A stretch of DNA of 64,000 bases from Bathymodiolus brooksi. Lineage: Eukaryota; Mollusca; Bivalvia; Mytilida; Modiolidae. A program made the translations under genes and the position numbers. Position 1 is the first letter of the stretch. The number at the start of each line of letters is the position of its first letter. The notes beneath the pieces are model-generated. The model did no database searches. It was not told the DNA's origin and worked only from the letters and a program-made list of their open reading frames with translations. The DNA is taken from the NCBI GenBank assembly GCA_963680875.1, contig OY804585.1, positions 42,949,414-43,013,413 of the forward strand. Reading direction: 5' to 3'. This document shows positions 48,941 to 61,019 of the stretch, one piece after another.

Positions 48941-51900
48941 GTCAGAGGTGGTTGTTCAGTGAGTTAGGGTCAGAGGTGATTGTTTAGTGCATTAGGGTGA
49001 GAGGTGATTGTTCAATGAGTTAGGGTGAGAGGTGATTGTTCAGTGAGTTAGGGTGAGAGGTGATTGTTCAGTGAGTTAAGGTGAGAGGTGATTGTTCAGT
49101 GAGTTAGGGTGAGAGGTGGTTGTTCAGTGAATTAGGGTGAGAGGTGATTGTTCAGTGAGTTAGGGTGAGAGGTGGTTGTTCAGTGAGTTAGGGTGAGAGG
49201 TGGTTGTTCAGTGAATTAGGGTCAGAGGTGATTGTTCAGTGAGTTAGGGTGAGAGGTGATTGTTCAGTGAGTTAGGGTGAGAGGTGGTTGTTCAGTGAGT
49301 TAGGGTCAGAGGTGGTTGTTCAGTGAGTTAGGGTCAGAGGTGATTGTTCAGTGAGTTAGGGTCAGAGGTGGTTTAGTGAGTTAGGGTGACAGGTGATTGT
49401 TCAGTGAGTTAAGGTGAGAGGTGATTGTTCAGTGAGTTAAGGTGAGAGGTGATTGTTCGTCAGTTAGGGTCAGAGGTGATTGTTCAGTGAGTTAGGGTGA
49501 GAGGTGATTGTTCAGTGAGTTAGGGTGAGAGGTGATTCTTCAGTGAGTTAAGGTGAGAGGTGATTGTTCAGTGAGTTAGGGTGAGAGGTGGTTGTTCAGT
49601 GAGTTAGGGTGAGAGGTGATTGTTCAGTGAGTTAGGGTGAGAGGTGGTTGTTCAGTGAGTTAGGGTCAGAGGTGGTTGTTCAGTGAGTTAGGGTCAGAGG
49701 TGATTGTTTAGTGCATTAGGGTCAGAGGTGATTGTTCAATGAGTTAGGGTGATAGGTGATTGTTCAGTGAGTTAGGGTGAGAGGTGGTTGTTCAGTGAGT
49801 TAGGGTGAGAGGTGATTGTTCAGTGAGTTAGGGTGAGAGGTGGTTGTTCAGTGAGTTAGGATCAGAGGTGGTTGTTCAGTGAGTTAGGGTCAGAGGTGAT
49901 TGTTTAGTGCATTAGGGTGAGAGGTGATTGTTCAGTGGGTTAGGGTGAGAGGTGATTAATCAGTGAGTTAGGGTGAGAGGTGATTGTTCAGTGAGTTAAG
50001 GTGAGAGGTGATTGTTCAGTGAGTTAGGGTGAGGGGTGATTGTTCAGTGAATTAGGGTGAGAGGTGATTGTTCAGTGAGTTAAGGTGAGAGGTGAGTTAG
50101 GGTCAGAGGTGGTTGTTCAGTGAATTAGGGTCAGAGGTAGTTGTTCAGTGAGTGAGGGTCAGAGGTGATTGTTCAGTGAGTTAGGGTGAGAGGTGATTGT
50201 TCTCAGTGAGTTAGGGTGAGAGGTGGTTCAGTGAGTTAGGGTCAGAGGTGGTTGTTCAGTGAGTTAGGGTCAGAGGTGATTGTTCAGTGAGTTAGGGTCA
50301 CAGGTGGTTGTTTAGTGAGTTAGGGTCACAGGTGATTGTTCAGTGAGTTAAGGTGAGAGGTGATTGTTCAGTGAGTTAGGGTGAGAGGTGATTGTTCCGT
50401 GAGTTAGGGTCAGAGGTGATTGTTCAGTGAGTTAGGGTGAGAGGTGATTGTTCAGTGAGTTAGGGTGAGAGGTGATTGTTCAGTGAGTTAAGGTGAGAGG
50501 TGATTGTTCAGTGAGTTAGGGTGAGAGGTGAGTTAGGGTGAGAGGTGATTGTTCAGTGAGTTAGGGTCAGAGGTGGTTGTTCAGTGAGTTAGGGTGAGAG
50601 GTGATTGTTCAGTGAGTTAGGGTGAGAGGTGGTTGTTCAGTGAGTTAGGGTCAGAGGTGGTTGTTCAGTGAGTTAGGGTCAGAGGTGATTGTTTAGTGCG
50701 TTAGGGTGAGAGGTGATTGTTCAGTGAGTTAGGGTGAGAGGTGATTGTTCAGTGAGTTAGGGTGAGAGGTGATTGTTCAGTGAGTTAAGGTGAGAGGTGA
50801 TTGTTCAGTGAGTTAGAGTGAGAGGTGGTTGTTCAATGAGTTAGGGTGAGAGGTGATTGTTCAGTGAGTTAGGGTGAGAGGTGGTTGTTCAGTGAGTTAG
50901 GGTCAGAGGTGGTTGTTCAGTGAGTTAGGGTCAGAGGTGGTTGTTCAGTGAGTAAGGGTCAGAGGTGGTTGTTCAGTGAGTTAGGGTGACAGGTGATTGT
51001 TCAGTGAGTTAAGGTAAGGTGATTGTTCAGTGAGTTAAGGTGAGAGGTGATTGTTCAGTGAGTTAGGGTCAGAGGTGATTGTTCAGTGAGTTAGGGTCAG
51101 AGGTGATTGTTCAGTGAGTTAGGGTGAGAGGTGGTTGTTCAGTGAGTTAGGGTGAGAGGTGATTGTTCAGTGATTTAGGGTGAGAGGTGGTTGTTCAGTG
51201 AGTTAGGGTGAGAGGTGATTGTTCAGTGAGTTAGGGTGAGAGGTGGTTGTTCAGTGAGTTAGGGTGAGAGGTGATTGTTCAGTGAGTTAGGGTCAGATGT
51301 GGTTGTTCAGTGAGTTAGGGTGAGAGGTGGTTGTTCAGTGAGTTAGGGTTGAGAGGTGATTGTTCAGTGAGTTAGGGTGAGAGGTGGTTGTTCAGTGAGT
51401 TAGGGTGAGAGGTGATTGTTCAGAGAGTGAGGGACAGAGGTGATTGTTCAATGAGTTAGGGTCAGAGGTGATTGTTCAGTGAGTTAGGGTCAGAGGTGAT
51501 TGTTCAGTGAGTTAGGGTCAGAGGTGATTGTTTAGTGCACTAGGGTCAGAGGTGATTGTTCAGTGAGTTAGGGTGAGAGGTGATTGTTCAGTGAGTTAGG
51601 GTGAGAGGTGATTGTTCAGTGAGTTAAGGTGAGAGGTGATTGTTTAGTGCGTTAGGGTGAGAGGTGGTTGTTCAGTGAGTTAGGGTGAGAGGTGATTGTT
51701 CAGTGAGTTAGGGTGAGAGGTGGGTTAGGGTCAGAGGTGGTTGTTCAGTGAGTTAGGGTCAGAGGTGGTTGTTCAGTGAGTGAGGGTCAGAGGTGATTGT
51801 TCAGTGAGTTAGGGTGAGAGGTGGTTGTTCAGTGAGTTAGGGTCAGAGGTGGTTGTTCAGTGAGTTAGGGTCAGAGGTGGTTGTTCAGTGAGTTAGGGTC

Positions 51901-53879
51901 AGAGGTGATTGCTCAGTGAGTTAGGGTCAGAGGTGGTTGTTTAGTGAGTTAGGGTGACAGGTGATTGTTCAGTGAGTTAAGGTGAGAGGTGATTGTTCAG
52001 TGAGTTAAGGTGAGGTGATTGTTTAGTGAGTTAGGGTGAGAGGTGATTGTTCAGTGAGTTAGGGTGAGAGGTGAGTTAAGGTGAGAGGTGATTGTTCAGT
52101 GAGTTAGGGTGAGAGGTGGTTGTTCAGTGAGTTAGGGTGAGAGGTGATTGTTCAGTGAGTTAGGGTGAGAGGTGGTTGTTCAGTGAGTTAGGGTCAGAGG
52201 TGGTTGTTCAGTGAGTTAGGGTCAGAGGTGATTGTTTAGTGCATTAGGGTCAGAGGTGATTGTTCAATGAGTTAGGGTGAGAGGTGATTGTTCAGTGAGT
52301 TAGGGTGAGAGGTGATTGTTCAGTGAGTTAAGGTGAGAGGTGATTGTTCAGTGAGTTAGGGTGAGAGGTGGTTGTTCAGTGAATTAGGGTGAGAGGTGAT
52401 TGTTCAGTGAGTTAGGGTGAGAGGTGGTTGTTCAGTGAGTTAGTGTCAGAGGTGGTTGTTCAGTGAATTAGGGTCAGAGGTAGTAGTTCAGTGAGTGAGG
52501 GTGAGAGGTGATTGTTCAGTGAGTTAGGGTGAGAGGTGATTGTTCAGTGAGTTAGGGTGAGAGGTGGTTGTTCAGTGAGTTAGGGTCAGAGGTGGTTGTT
52601 CAGTGAGTTAGGGTCAGAGGTGATTGTTCTGTGAGTTAGGGTCAGAGGTGATTGTTCAGTGAGTTAGGGTCAGAGGTGATTGTTCAGTGAGTTAGGGTGA
52701 GAGGTGATTGTTCAGTGAGTTAAGGTGAGAGGTGATTGTTCAGTGAGTTAGGGTGAGAGGTGGTTGTTCAGTGAGTTAGGGTGAGAGGTGATTGTTCAGT
52801 GAGTTAGGGTGAGAGGTGGTTGTTCAGTGTTAGTGTCAGAGGTGGTTGTTCAGTGAGTTAGGGTCAGAGGTGGTTGTTCAGTGAGTGAGGGTCAGAGGTG
52901 ATGGTTGGGTGAGAGGTGATTGTTCAGTGAGTTAGGGTGAGAGGTGGTTGTTCAGTGAGTTAGGGTCAGAGGTGGTTGTTCAGTGAGTTAGGGTCAGAGG
53001 TGATAGTTCAGTGAGTTAGGGTCAGAGGTGGTTGTTCAGTGAGTTAGGGTGACAGGTGATTGTTCAGTGAGTAATGGTGAGAGGTGATTGTTCAGTGAGT
53101 TAAGGTGAGAGGTGATTGTTCAGTGAGTTAGGGTGAGAGGTGGTTGTTCAGTGAGTTAGGGTGAGAGGTGATTGTTCAGTGAGTTAGGGTGAGAGGTGGT
53201 TGTTCAGTGAGTTAGGGTGAGAGGTGATTGTTCAGTGAGTTAGGGTCAGAGGTGGTTGTTCAGTGAGTTAGGGTGACAGGTGATTGTTCAGTGAGTTAAG
53301 GTGAGGTGAGTTAAGGTGAGAGGTGATTGTTCAGTGAGTTAGGGTGAGAGGTGATTGTTCGGTGAGTTAGGATGAGAGGTGATTGTTCAGTGAGTTAGGG
53401 TGAGAGGTGATTGTTCAGTGAGTTAAGGTGAGAGGTGATTGTTCAGTGAGTTAGGGTGAGAGGTGGTTGTTCAGTGAGTTAGGGTGAGAGGTGATTGTTC
53501 AGTGAGTTAGGGTCAGAGGTGGTTGTTCAGTGAGTTAGGGTGAGAGGTGATTGTTCAGTGAGTTAGGGTCAGAGGTGGTTGTTCAGTGAGATAGGGTGAG
53601 AGGTGGTTGTTCAGTGAGAGGTGGTTGTTCAGTGAGTTAGGGTGAGAGGTGGTTGTTCAGTGAGTTAGGGTGAGAGGTGGTTGTTCAGTGAGTTAGGGTG
53701 AGAGGTGATTGTTCAGTGAGTTAGGGTGAGAGGTGATTGTTCAGTGAGTTAAGGTGAGAGGTGATTGTTCAGTGAGTTAGGGTGAGAGGTGGTTGTTCAG
53801 TGAGTTAGGGTGAGAGGTGATTGTTCAGTGAGTTAGGGTGAGAGGTGGTTGTTCAGTGAGTTAGGGTGAGAGGTGATCG

Positions 53880-56398
53880 TTCAGTGAGTTAGGGTGAGAG
53901 GTGGTTGTTCAGTGAGTTAGGGTGAGAGGTGATTGTTCAGTGAGTTAGGGTCAGATGTGGTTGTTCAGTGAGTTAGGGTGAGAGGTGGTTGTTCAGTGAG
54001 TTAGGGTGAGAGGTGATTGTTCAGTGAGTTAGGGTCAGATGTGGTTGTTCAGTGAGTTAGGGTGAGAGGTGGTTGTTCAGTGAGTTAGGGTTGAGAGGTG
54101 ATTGTTCAGTGAGTTAGGGTGAGAGGTGGTTGTTCAGTGAGTTAGGGTGAGAGGTGATTGTTCAGAGAGTGAGGGACAGAGGTGATTGTTCAGTGAGTTA
54201 GGGTCAGAGGTGATTGTTCAGTGAGTTAGGGTCAGAGGTGATTGTTCAGTGAGTTAGGGTCAGAGGTGATTGTTTAGTGCACTAGGGTCAGAGGTGATTG
54301 TTCAGTGAGTTAGGGTGAGAGGTGATTGTTCAGTGAGTTAGGGTGAGAGGTGATTGTTCAGTGAGTTAAGGTGAGAGGTGATTGTTTAGTGCGTTAGGGT
54401 GAGAGGTGGTTGTTCAGTGAGTTAGGGTGAGAGGTGATTGTTCAGTGAGTTAGGGTGAGAGGTGGGTTAGGGTCAGAGGTGGTTGTTCAGTGAGTTAGGG
54501 TCAGAGGTGGTTGTTCAGTGAGTTAGGGTGACAGGTGATTGTTCAGTGAGTTAAGGTGAGGTGAGTTAAGGTGAGAGGTGATTGTTCAGTGAGTTAGGGT
54601 GAGAGGTGATTGTTCAGTGAGTTAGGGTGAGAGGTGGTTGTTCAGTGAGTTAGGGTGAGAGGTGATTGTTCAGTGAGTTAGGGTCAGAGGTGGTTGTTCA
54701 GTGAGTTAGGGTGACAGGTGATTGTTCAGTGAGTTAAGGTGAGGTGAGTTAAGGTGAGAGGTGATTGTTCAGTGAGTTAGGGTGAGAGGTGATTGTTCGG
54801 TGAGTTAGGATGAGAGGTGATTGTTCAGTGAGTTAGGGTGAGAGGTGATTGTTCAGTGAGTTAAGGTGAGAGGTGATTGTTCAGTGAGTTAGGGTGAGAG
54901 GTGGTTGTTCAGTGAGTTAGGGTCAGAGGTGGTTGTTCAGTGAGTTAGGGTCAGAGGTGATTGTTTAGTGCATTAGGGTGAGAGGTGATTGTTCAATGAG
55001 TTAGGGTGAGAGGTGATTGTTCAGTGAGTTAGGGTGAGAGGTGATTGTTCAGTGAGTTAAGGTGAGAGGTGATTGTTCAGTGAGTTAGGGTGAGAGGTGG
55101 TTGTTCAGTGAATTAGGGTGAGAGGTGATTGTTCAGTGAGTTAGGGTGAGAGGTGGTTGTTCAGTGAGTTAGTGTCAGAGGTGGATGTTCAGTGAATTAG
55201 GGTCAGAGGTAGTAGTTCAGTGAGTGAGGGTCAGAGGTGATTGTTCAGTGAGTTAGGGTGAGAGGTGATTGTTCAGTGAGTTAGGGTGAGAGGTGGTTGT
55301 TCAGTGAGTTAGGGTCAGAGGTGGTTGTTCAGTGAGTTAGGGTCAGAGGTGATTGTTCTGTGAGTTAGGGTCAGAGGTGATTGTTCAGTGAGTTAGGGTC
55401 AGAGGTGATTGTTCAGTGAGTTAGGGTCAGAGGTGATTGTTCAGTGAGTTAAGGTGAGAGGTGATTGTTCAGTGAGTTAGGGTGAGAGGTGGTTGTTCAG
55501 TGAGTTAGGGTGAGAGGTGATTGTTCAGTGAGTTAGGGTGAGAGGTGGTTGTTCAGTGTTAGTGTCAGAGGTGGTTGTTTAGTGAGTTAGGGTCAGAGGT
55601 GGTTGTTCAGTGAGTGAGGGTCAGAGGTGATGGTTGGGTGAGAGGTGATTGTTCAGTGAGTTAGGGTGAGAGGTGGTTGTTCAGTGAGTTAGGGTCAGAG
55701 GTGGTTGTTCAGTGAGTTAGGGTCAGAGGTGATAGTTCAGTGAGTTAGGGTCAGAGGTGGTTGTTCAGTGAGTTAGGGTGACAGGTGATTGTTCAGTGAG
55801 TAATGGTGAGAGGTGATTGTTCAGTGAGTTAAGGTGAGAGGTGATTGTTCAGTGAGTTAGGGTGAGAGGTGGTTGTTCAGTGAGTTAGGGTGAGAGGTGA
55901 TTGTTCAGTGAGTTAGGGTGAGAGGTGGTTGTTCAGTGAGTTAGGGTGAGAGGTGATTGTTCAGTGAGTTAGGGTCAGAGGTGGTTGTTCAGTGAGTTAG
56001 GGTGACAGGTGATTGTTCAGTGAGTTAAGGTGAGGTGAGTTAAGGTGAGAGGTGATTGTTCAGTGAGTTAGGGTGAGAGGTGATTGTTCAGTGAGTTAGG
56101 GTGAGAGGTGGTTGTTCAGTGAGTTAGGGTGAGAGGTGATTGTTCAGTGAGTTAGGGTCAGAGGTGGTTGTTCAGTGAGTTAGGGTGACAGGTGATTGTT
56201 CAGTGAGTTAAGGTGAGGTGAGTTAAGGTGAGAGGTGATTGTTCAGTGAGTTAGGGTGAGAGGTGATTGTTCGGTGAGTTAGGATGAGAGGTGATTGTTC
56301 AGTGAGTTAGGGTGAGAGGTGATTGTTCAGTGAGTTAAGGTGAGAGGTGATTGTTCAGTGAGTTAGGGTGAGAGGTGGTTGTTCAGTGAGTTAGGGTC
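53880..56398 (+). repeat. Higher-order block J, copy 1 (offset 4340)
   Basis: This block matches 58220-60738. Anchors: AGGGACAGAG at 54172/58512, GTGCACTAG near 54278/58618, GTGGATGTTC at 55181/59521, and TAATGG at 55801/60141, all at 4340. 4340 is exactly 155 x 28. The left edge lies just after the unique GGTGATCGTTC near 53875, and the right edge is near 56398/60738. Confidence 0.84.
54660..56210 (+). repeat. Higher-order block K, copy 1 (offset 1713)
   Basis: This block matches 56373-57925. Anchors: GTGGATG at 55181/56894 and GAGTAATGG (TAATGG) at 55801/57514, both at 1713 bp. The copy starts almost where block K ends, so this is a near-perfect tandem duplication nested inside block J. 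Confidence 0.82.
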
Positions 56399-57925
56399 AG
56401 AGGTGGTTGTTCAGTGAGTTAGGGTGACAGGTGATTGTTCAGTGAGTTAAGGTGAGGTGAGTTAAGGTGAGAGGTGATTGTTCAGTGAGTTAGGGTGAGA
56501 GGTGATTGTTCGGTGAGTTAGGATGAGAGGTGATTGTTCAGTGAGTTAGGGTGAGAGGTGATTGTTCAGTGAGTTAAGGTGAGAGGTGATTGTTCAGTGA
56601 GTTAGGGTGAGAGGTGGTTGTTCAGTGAGTTAGGGTCAGAGGTGGTTGTTCAGTGAGTTAGGGTCAGAGGTGATTGTTTAGTGCATTAGGGTGAGAGGTG
56701 ATTGTTCAATGAGTTAGGGTGAGAGGTGATTGTTCAGTGAGTTAGGGTGAGAGGTGATTGTTCAGTGAGTTAAGGTGAGAGGTGATTGTTCAGTGAGTTA
56801 GGGTGAGAGGTGGTTGTTCAGTGAATTAGGGTGAGAGGTGATTGTTCAGTGAGTTAGGGTGAGAGGTGGTTGTTCAGTGAGTTAGTGTCAGAGGTGGATG
56901 TTCAGTGAATTAGGGTCAGAGGTAGTAGTTCAGTGAGTGAGGGTCAGAGGTGATTGTTCAGTGAGTTAGGGTGAGAGGTGATTGTTCAGTGAGTTAGGGT
57001 GAGAGGTGGTTGTTCAGTGAGTTAGGGTCAGAGGTGGTTGTTCAGTGAGTTAGGGTCAGAGGTGATTGTTCTGTGAGTTAGGGTCAGAGGTGATTGTTCA
57101 GTGAGTTAGGGTCAGAGGTGATTGTTCAGTGAGTTAGGGTCAGAGGTGATTGTTCAGTGAGTTAAGGTGAGAGGTGATTGTTCAGTGAGTTAGGGTGAGA
57201 GGTGGTTGTTCAGTGAGTTAGGGTGAGAGGTGATTGTTCAGTGAGTTAGGGTGAGAGGTGGTTGTTCAGTGTTAGTGTCAGAGGTGGTTGTTTAGTGAGT
57301 TAGGGTCAGAGGTGGTTGTTCAGTGAGTGAGGGTCAGAGGTGATGGTTGGGTGAGAGGTGATTGTTCAGTGAGTTAGGGTGAGAGGTGGTTGTTCAGTGA
57401 GTTAGGGTCAGAGGTGGTTGTTCAGTGAGTTAGGGTCAGAGGTGATAGTTCAGTGAGTTAGGGTCAGAGGTGGTTGTTCAGTGAGTTAGGGTGACAGGTG
57501 ATTGTTCAGTGAGTAATGGTGAGAGGTGATTGTTCAGTGAGTTAAGGTGAGAGGTGATTGTTCAGTGAGTTAGGGTGAGAGGTGGTTGTTCAGTGAGTTA
57601 GGGTGAGAGGTGATTGTTCAGTGAGTTAGGGTGAGAGGTGGTTGTTCAGTGAGTTAGGGTGAGAGGTGATTGTTCAGTGAGTTAGGGTCAGAGGTGGTTG
57701 TTCAGTGAGTTAGGGTGACAGGTGATTGTTCAGTGAGTTAAGGTGAGGTGAGTTAAGGTGAGAGGTGATTGTTCAGTGAGTTAGGGTGAGAGGTGATTGT
57801 TCAGTGAGTTAGGGTGAGAGGTGGTTGTTCAGTGAGTTAGGGTGAGAGGTGATTGTTCAGTGAGTTAGGGTCAGAGGTGGTTGTTCAGTGAGTTAGGGTG
57901 ACAGGTGATTGTTCAGTGAGTTAAG
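56373..57925 (+). repeat. Higher-order block K, copy 2
   Basis: This is the second copy of 54660-56210. The match ends near 57925, where TTAAGGTGAGAGG stands in place of TTAAGGTGAGGTGAG. Block J copy 2 (58220-60738) has no second K copy directly after it, so the K duplication is either younger than J or was lost there. Confidence 0.8.
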
Positions 57926-58219
57926 GTGAGAGGTGATTGTTCAGTGAGTTAGGGTGAGAGGTGATTGTTCGGTGAGTTAGGATGAGAGGTGATTGTTCAG
58001 TGAGTTAGGGTGAGAGGTGATTGTTCAGTGAGTTAAGGTGAGAGGTGATTGTTCAGTGAGTTAGGGTGAGAGGTGGTTGTTCAGTGAGTTAGGGTGAGAG
58101 GTGATTGTTCAGTGAGTTAGGGTGAGAGGTGATTGTTCAGTGAGTTAGGGTCAGAGGTGGTTGTTCAGTGAGTTAGGGTGAGAGGTGGTAGTTCAGTGAG
58201 TTAGGGTGAGAGGTGGTTG

Positions 58220-60738
58220 TTCAGTGAGTTAGGGTGAGAGGTGGTTGTTCAGTGAGTTAGGGTGAGAGGTGATTGTTCAGTGAGTTAGGGTCAGATGTGG
58301 TTGTTCAGTGAGTTAGGGTGAGAGGTGGTTGTTCAGTGAGTTAGGGTGAGAGGTGATTGTTCAGTGAGTTAGGGTCAGATGTGGTTGTTCAGTGAGTTAG
58401 GGTGAGAGGTGGTTGTTCAGTGAGTTAGGGTTGAGAGGTGATTGTTCAGTGAGTTAGGGTGAGAGGTGGTTGTTCAGTGAGTTAGGGTGAGAGGTGATTG
58501 TTCAGAGAGTGAGGGACAGAGGTGATTGTTCAGTGAGTTAGGGTCAGAGGTGATTGTTCAGTGAGTTAGGGTCAGAGGTGATTGTTCAGTGAGTTAGGGT
58601 CAGAGGTGATTGTTTAGTGCACTAGGGTCAGAGGTGATTGTTCAGTGAGTTAGGGTGAGAGGTGATTGTTCAGTGAGTTAGGGTGAGAGGTGATTGTTCA
58701 GTGAGTTAAGGTGAGAGGTGATTGTTTAGTGCGTTAGGGTGAGAGGTGGTTGTTCAGTGAGTTAGGGTGAGAGGTGATTGTTCAGTGAGTTAGGGTGAGA
58801 GGTGGGTTAGGGTCAGAGGTGGTTGTTCAGTGAGTTAGGGTCAGAGGTGGTTGTTCAGTGAGTTAGGGTGACAGGTGATTGTTCAGTGAGTTAAGGTGAG
58901 GTGAGTTAAGGTGAGAGGTGATTGTTCAGTGAGTTAGGGTGAGAGGTGATTGTTCAGTGAGTTAGGGTGAGAGGTGGTTGTTCAGTGAGTTAGGGTGAGA
59001 GGTGATTGTTCAGTGAGTTAGGGTCAGAGGTGGTTGTTCAGTGAGTTAGGGTGACAGGTGATTGTTCAGTGAGTTAAGGTGAGGTGAGTTAAGGTGAGAG
59101 GTGATTGTTCAGTGAGTTAGGGTGAGAGGTGATTGTTCGGTGAGTTAGGATGAGAGGTGATTGTTCAGTGAGTTAGGGTGAGAGGTGATTGTTCAGTGAG
59201 TTAAGGTGAGAGGTGATTGTTCAGTGAGTTAGGGTGAGAGGTGGTTGTTCAGTGAGTTAGGGTCAGAGGTGGTTGTTCAGTGAGTTAGGGTCAGAGGTGA
59301 TTGTTTAGTGCATTAGGGTGAGAGGTGATTGTTCAATGAGTTAGGGTGAGAGGTGATTGTTCAGTGAGTTAGGGTGAGAGGTGATTGTTCAGTGAGTTAA
59401 GGTGAGAGGTGATTGTTCAGTGAGTTAGGGTGAGAGGTGGTTGTTCAGTGAATTAGGGTCAGAGGTGATTGTTCAGTGAGTTAGGGTGAGAGGTGGTTGT
59501 TCAGTGAGTTAGTGTCAGAGGTGGATGTTCAGTGAATTAGGGTCAGAGGTAGTAGTTCAGTGAGTGAGGGTCAGAGGTGATTGTTCAGTGAGTTAGGGTG
59601 AGAGGTGATTGTTCAGTGAGTTAGGGTGAGAGGTGGTTGTTCAGTGAGTTAGGGTCAGAGGTGGTTGTTCAGTGAGTTAGGGTCAGAGGTGATTGTTCTG
59701 TGAGTTAGGGTCAGAGGTGATTGTTCAGTGAGTTAGGGTCAGAGGTGATTGTTCAGTGAGTTAGGGTCAGAGGTGATTGTTCAGTGAGTTAAGGTGAGAG
59801 GTGATTGTTCAGTGAGTTAGGGTGAGAGGTGGTTGTTCAGTGAGTTAGGGTGAGAGGTGATTGTTCAGTGAGTTAGGGTGAGAGGTGGTTGTTCAGTGTT
59901 AGTGTCAGAGGTGGTTGTTTAGTGAGTTAGGGTCAGAGGTGGTTGTTCAGTGAGTGAGGGTCAGAGGTGATGGTTGGGTGAGAGGTGATTGTTCAGTGAG
60001 TTAGGGTGAGAGGTGGTTGTTCAGTGAGTTAGGGTCAGAGGTGGTTGTTCAGTGAGTTAGGGTCAGAGGTGATAGTTCAGTGAGTTAGGGTCAGAGGTGG
60101 TTGTTCAGTGAGTTAGGGTGACAGGTGATTGTTCAGTGAGTAATGGTGAGAGGTGATTGTTCAGTGAGTTAAGGTGAGAGGTGATTGTTCAGTGAGTTAG
60201 GGTGAGAGGTGGTTGTTCAGTGAGTTAGGGTGAGAGGTGATTGTTCAGTGAGTTAGGGTGAGAGGTGGTTGTTCAGTGAGTTAGGGTGAGAGGTGATTGT
60301 TCAGTGAGTTAGGGTCAGAGGTGGTTGTTCAGTGAGTTAGGGTGACAGGTGATTGTTCAGTGAGTTAAGGTGAGGTGAGTTAAGGTGAGAGGTGATTGTT
60401 CAGTGAGTTAGGGTGAGAGGTGATTGTTCAGTGAGTTAGGGTGAGAGGTGGTTGTTCAGTGAGTTAGGGTGAGAGGTGATTGTTCAGTGAGTTAGGGTCA
60501 GAGGTGGTTGTTCAGTGAGTTAGGGTGACAGGTGATTGTTCAGTGAGTTAAGGTGAGGTGAGTTAAGGTGAGAGGTGATTGTTCAGTGAGTTAGGGTGAG
60601 AGGTGATTGTTCGGTGAGTTAGGATGAGAGGTGATTGTTCAGTGAGTTAGGGTGAGAGGTGATTGTTCAGTGAGTTAAGGTGAGAGGTGATTGTTCAGTG
60701 AGTTAGGGTGAGAGGTGGTTGTTCAGTGAGTTAGGGTG
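58220..60738 (+). repeat. Higher-order block J, copy 2
   Basis: This is the paralogue of 53880-56398. It carries the same rare GTGCACTAG and GTGGATG forms, and one difference near 59459 (GGGTCAGAGG where copy 1 has GGGTGAGAGG). It is the last large duplicated block before the array edge. A shorter related stretch follows at about 61.0-61.9 kb (TAATGG again at 61811). Confidence 0.84.
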
Positions 60739-61019
60739 AGAGGTGATTGTTCAGTGAGTTAGGGTGAGAGGTGATTGTTCAGTGAGTTAGGGTCAGAGGT
60801 GGTTGTTCAGTGAGTTAGGGTGAGAGGTGGTAGTTCAGTGAGTTAGGGTGAGAGGTGGTTGTTCAGTGAGTTAGGGTGAGAGGTGGTTGTTCAGTGAGTT
60901 AGGGTCAGAGGTGATTGTTCAGTGAGTTAGGGTGAGAGGTGGTTGTTCAGTGAGTTAGGGTGAGAGGTGATTGTTCAGTGAGTGAGGGTCATAGGTGATT
61001 GTTCAGTGAGTTAGGGTCA

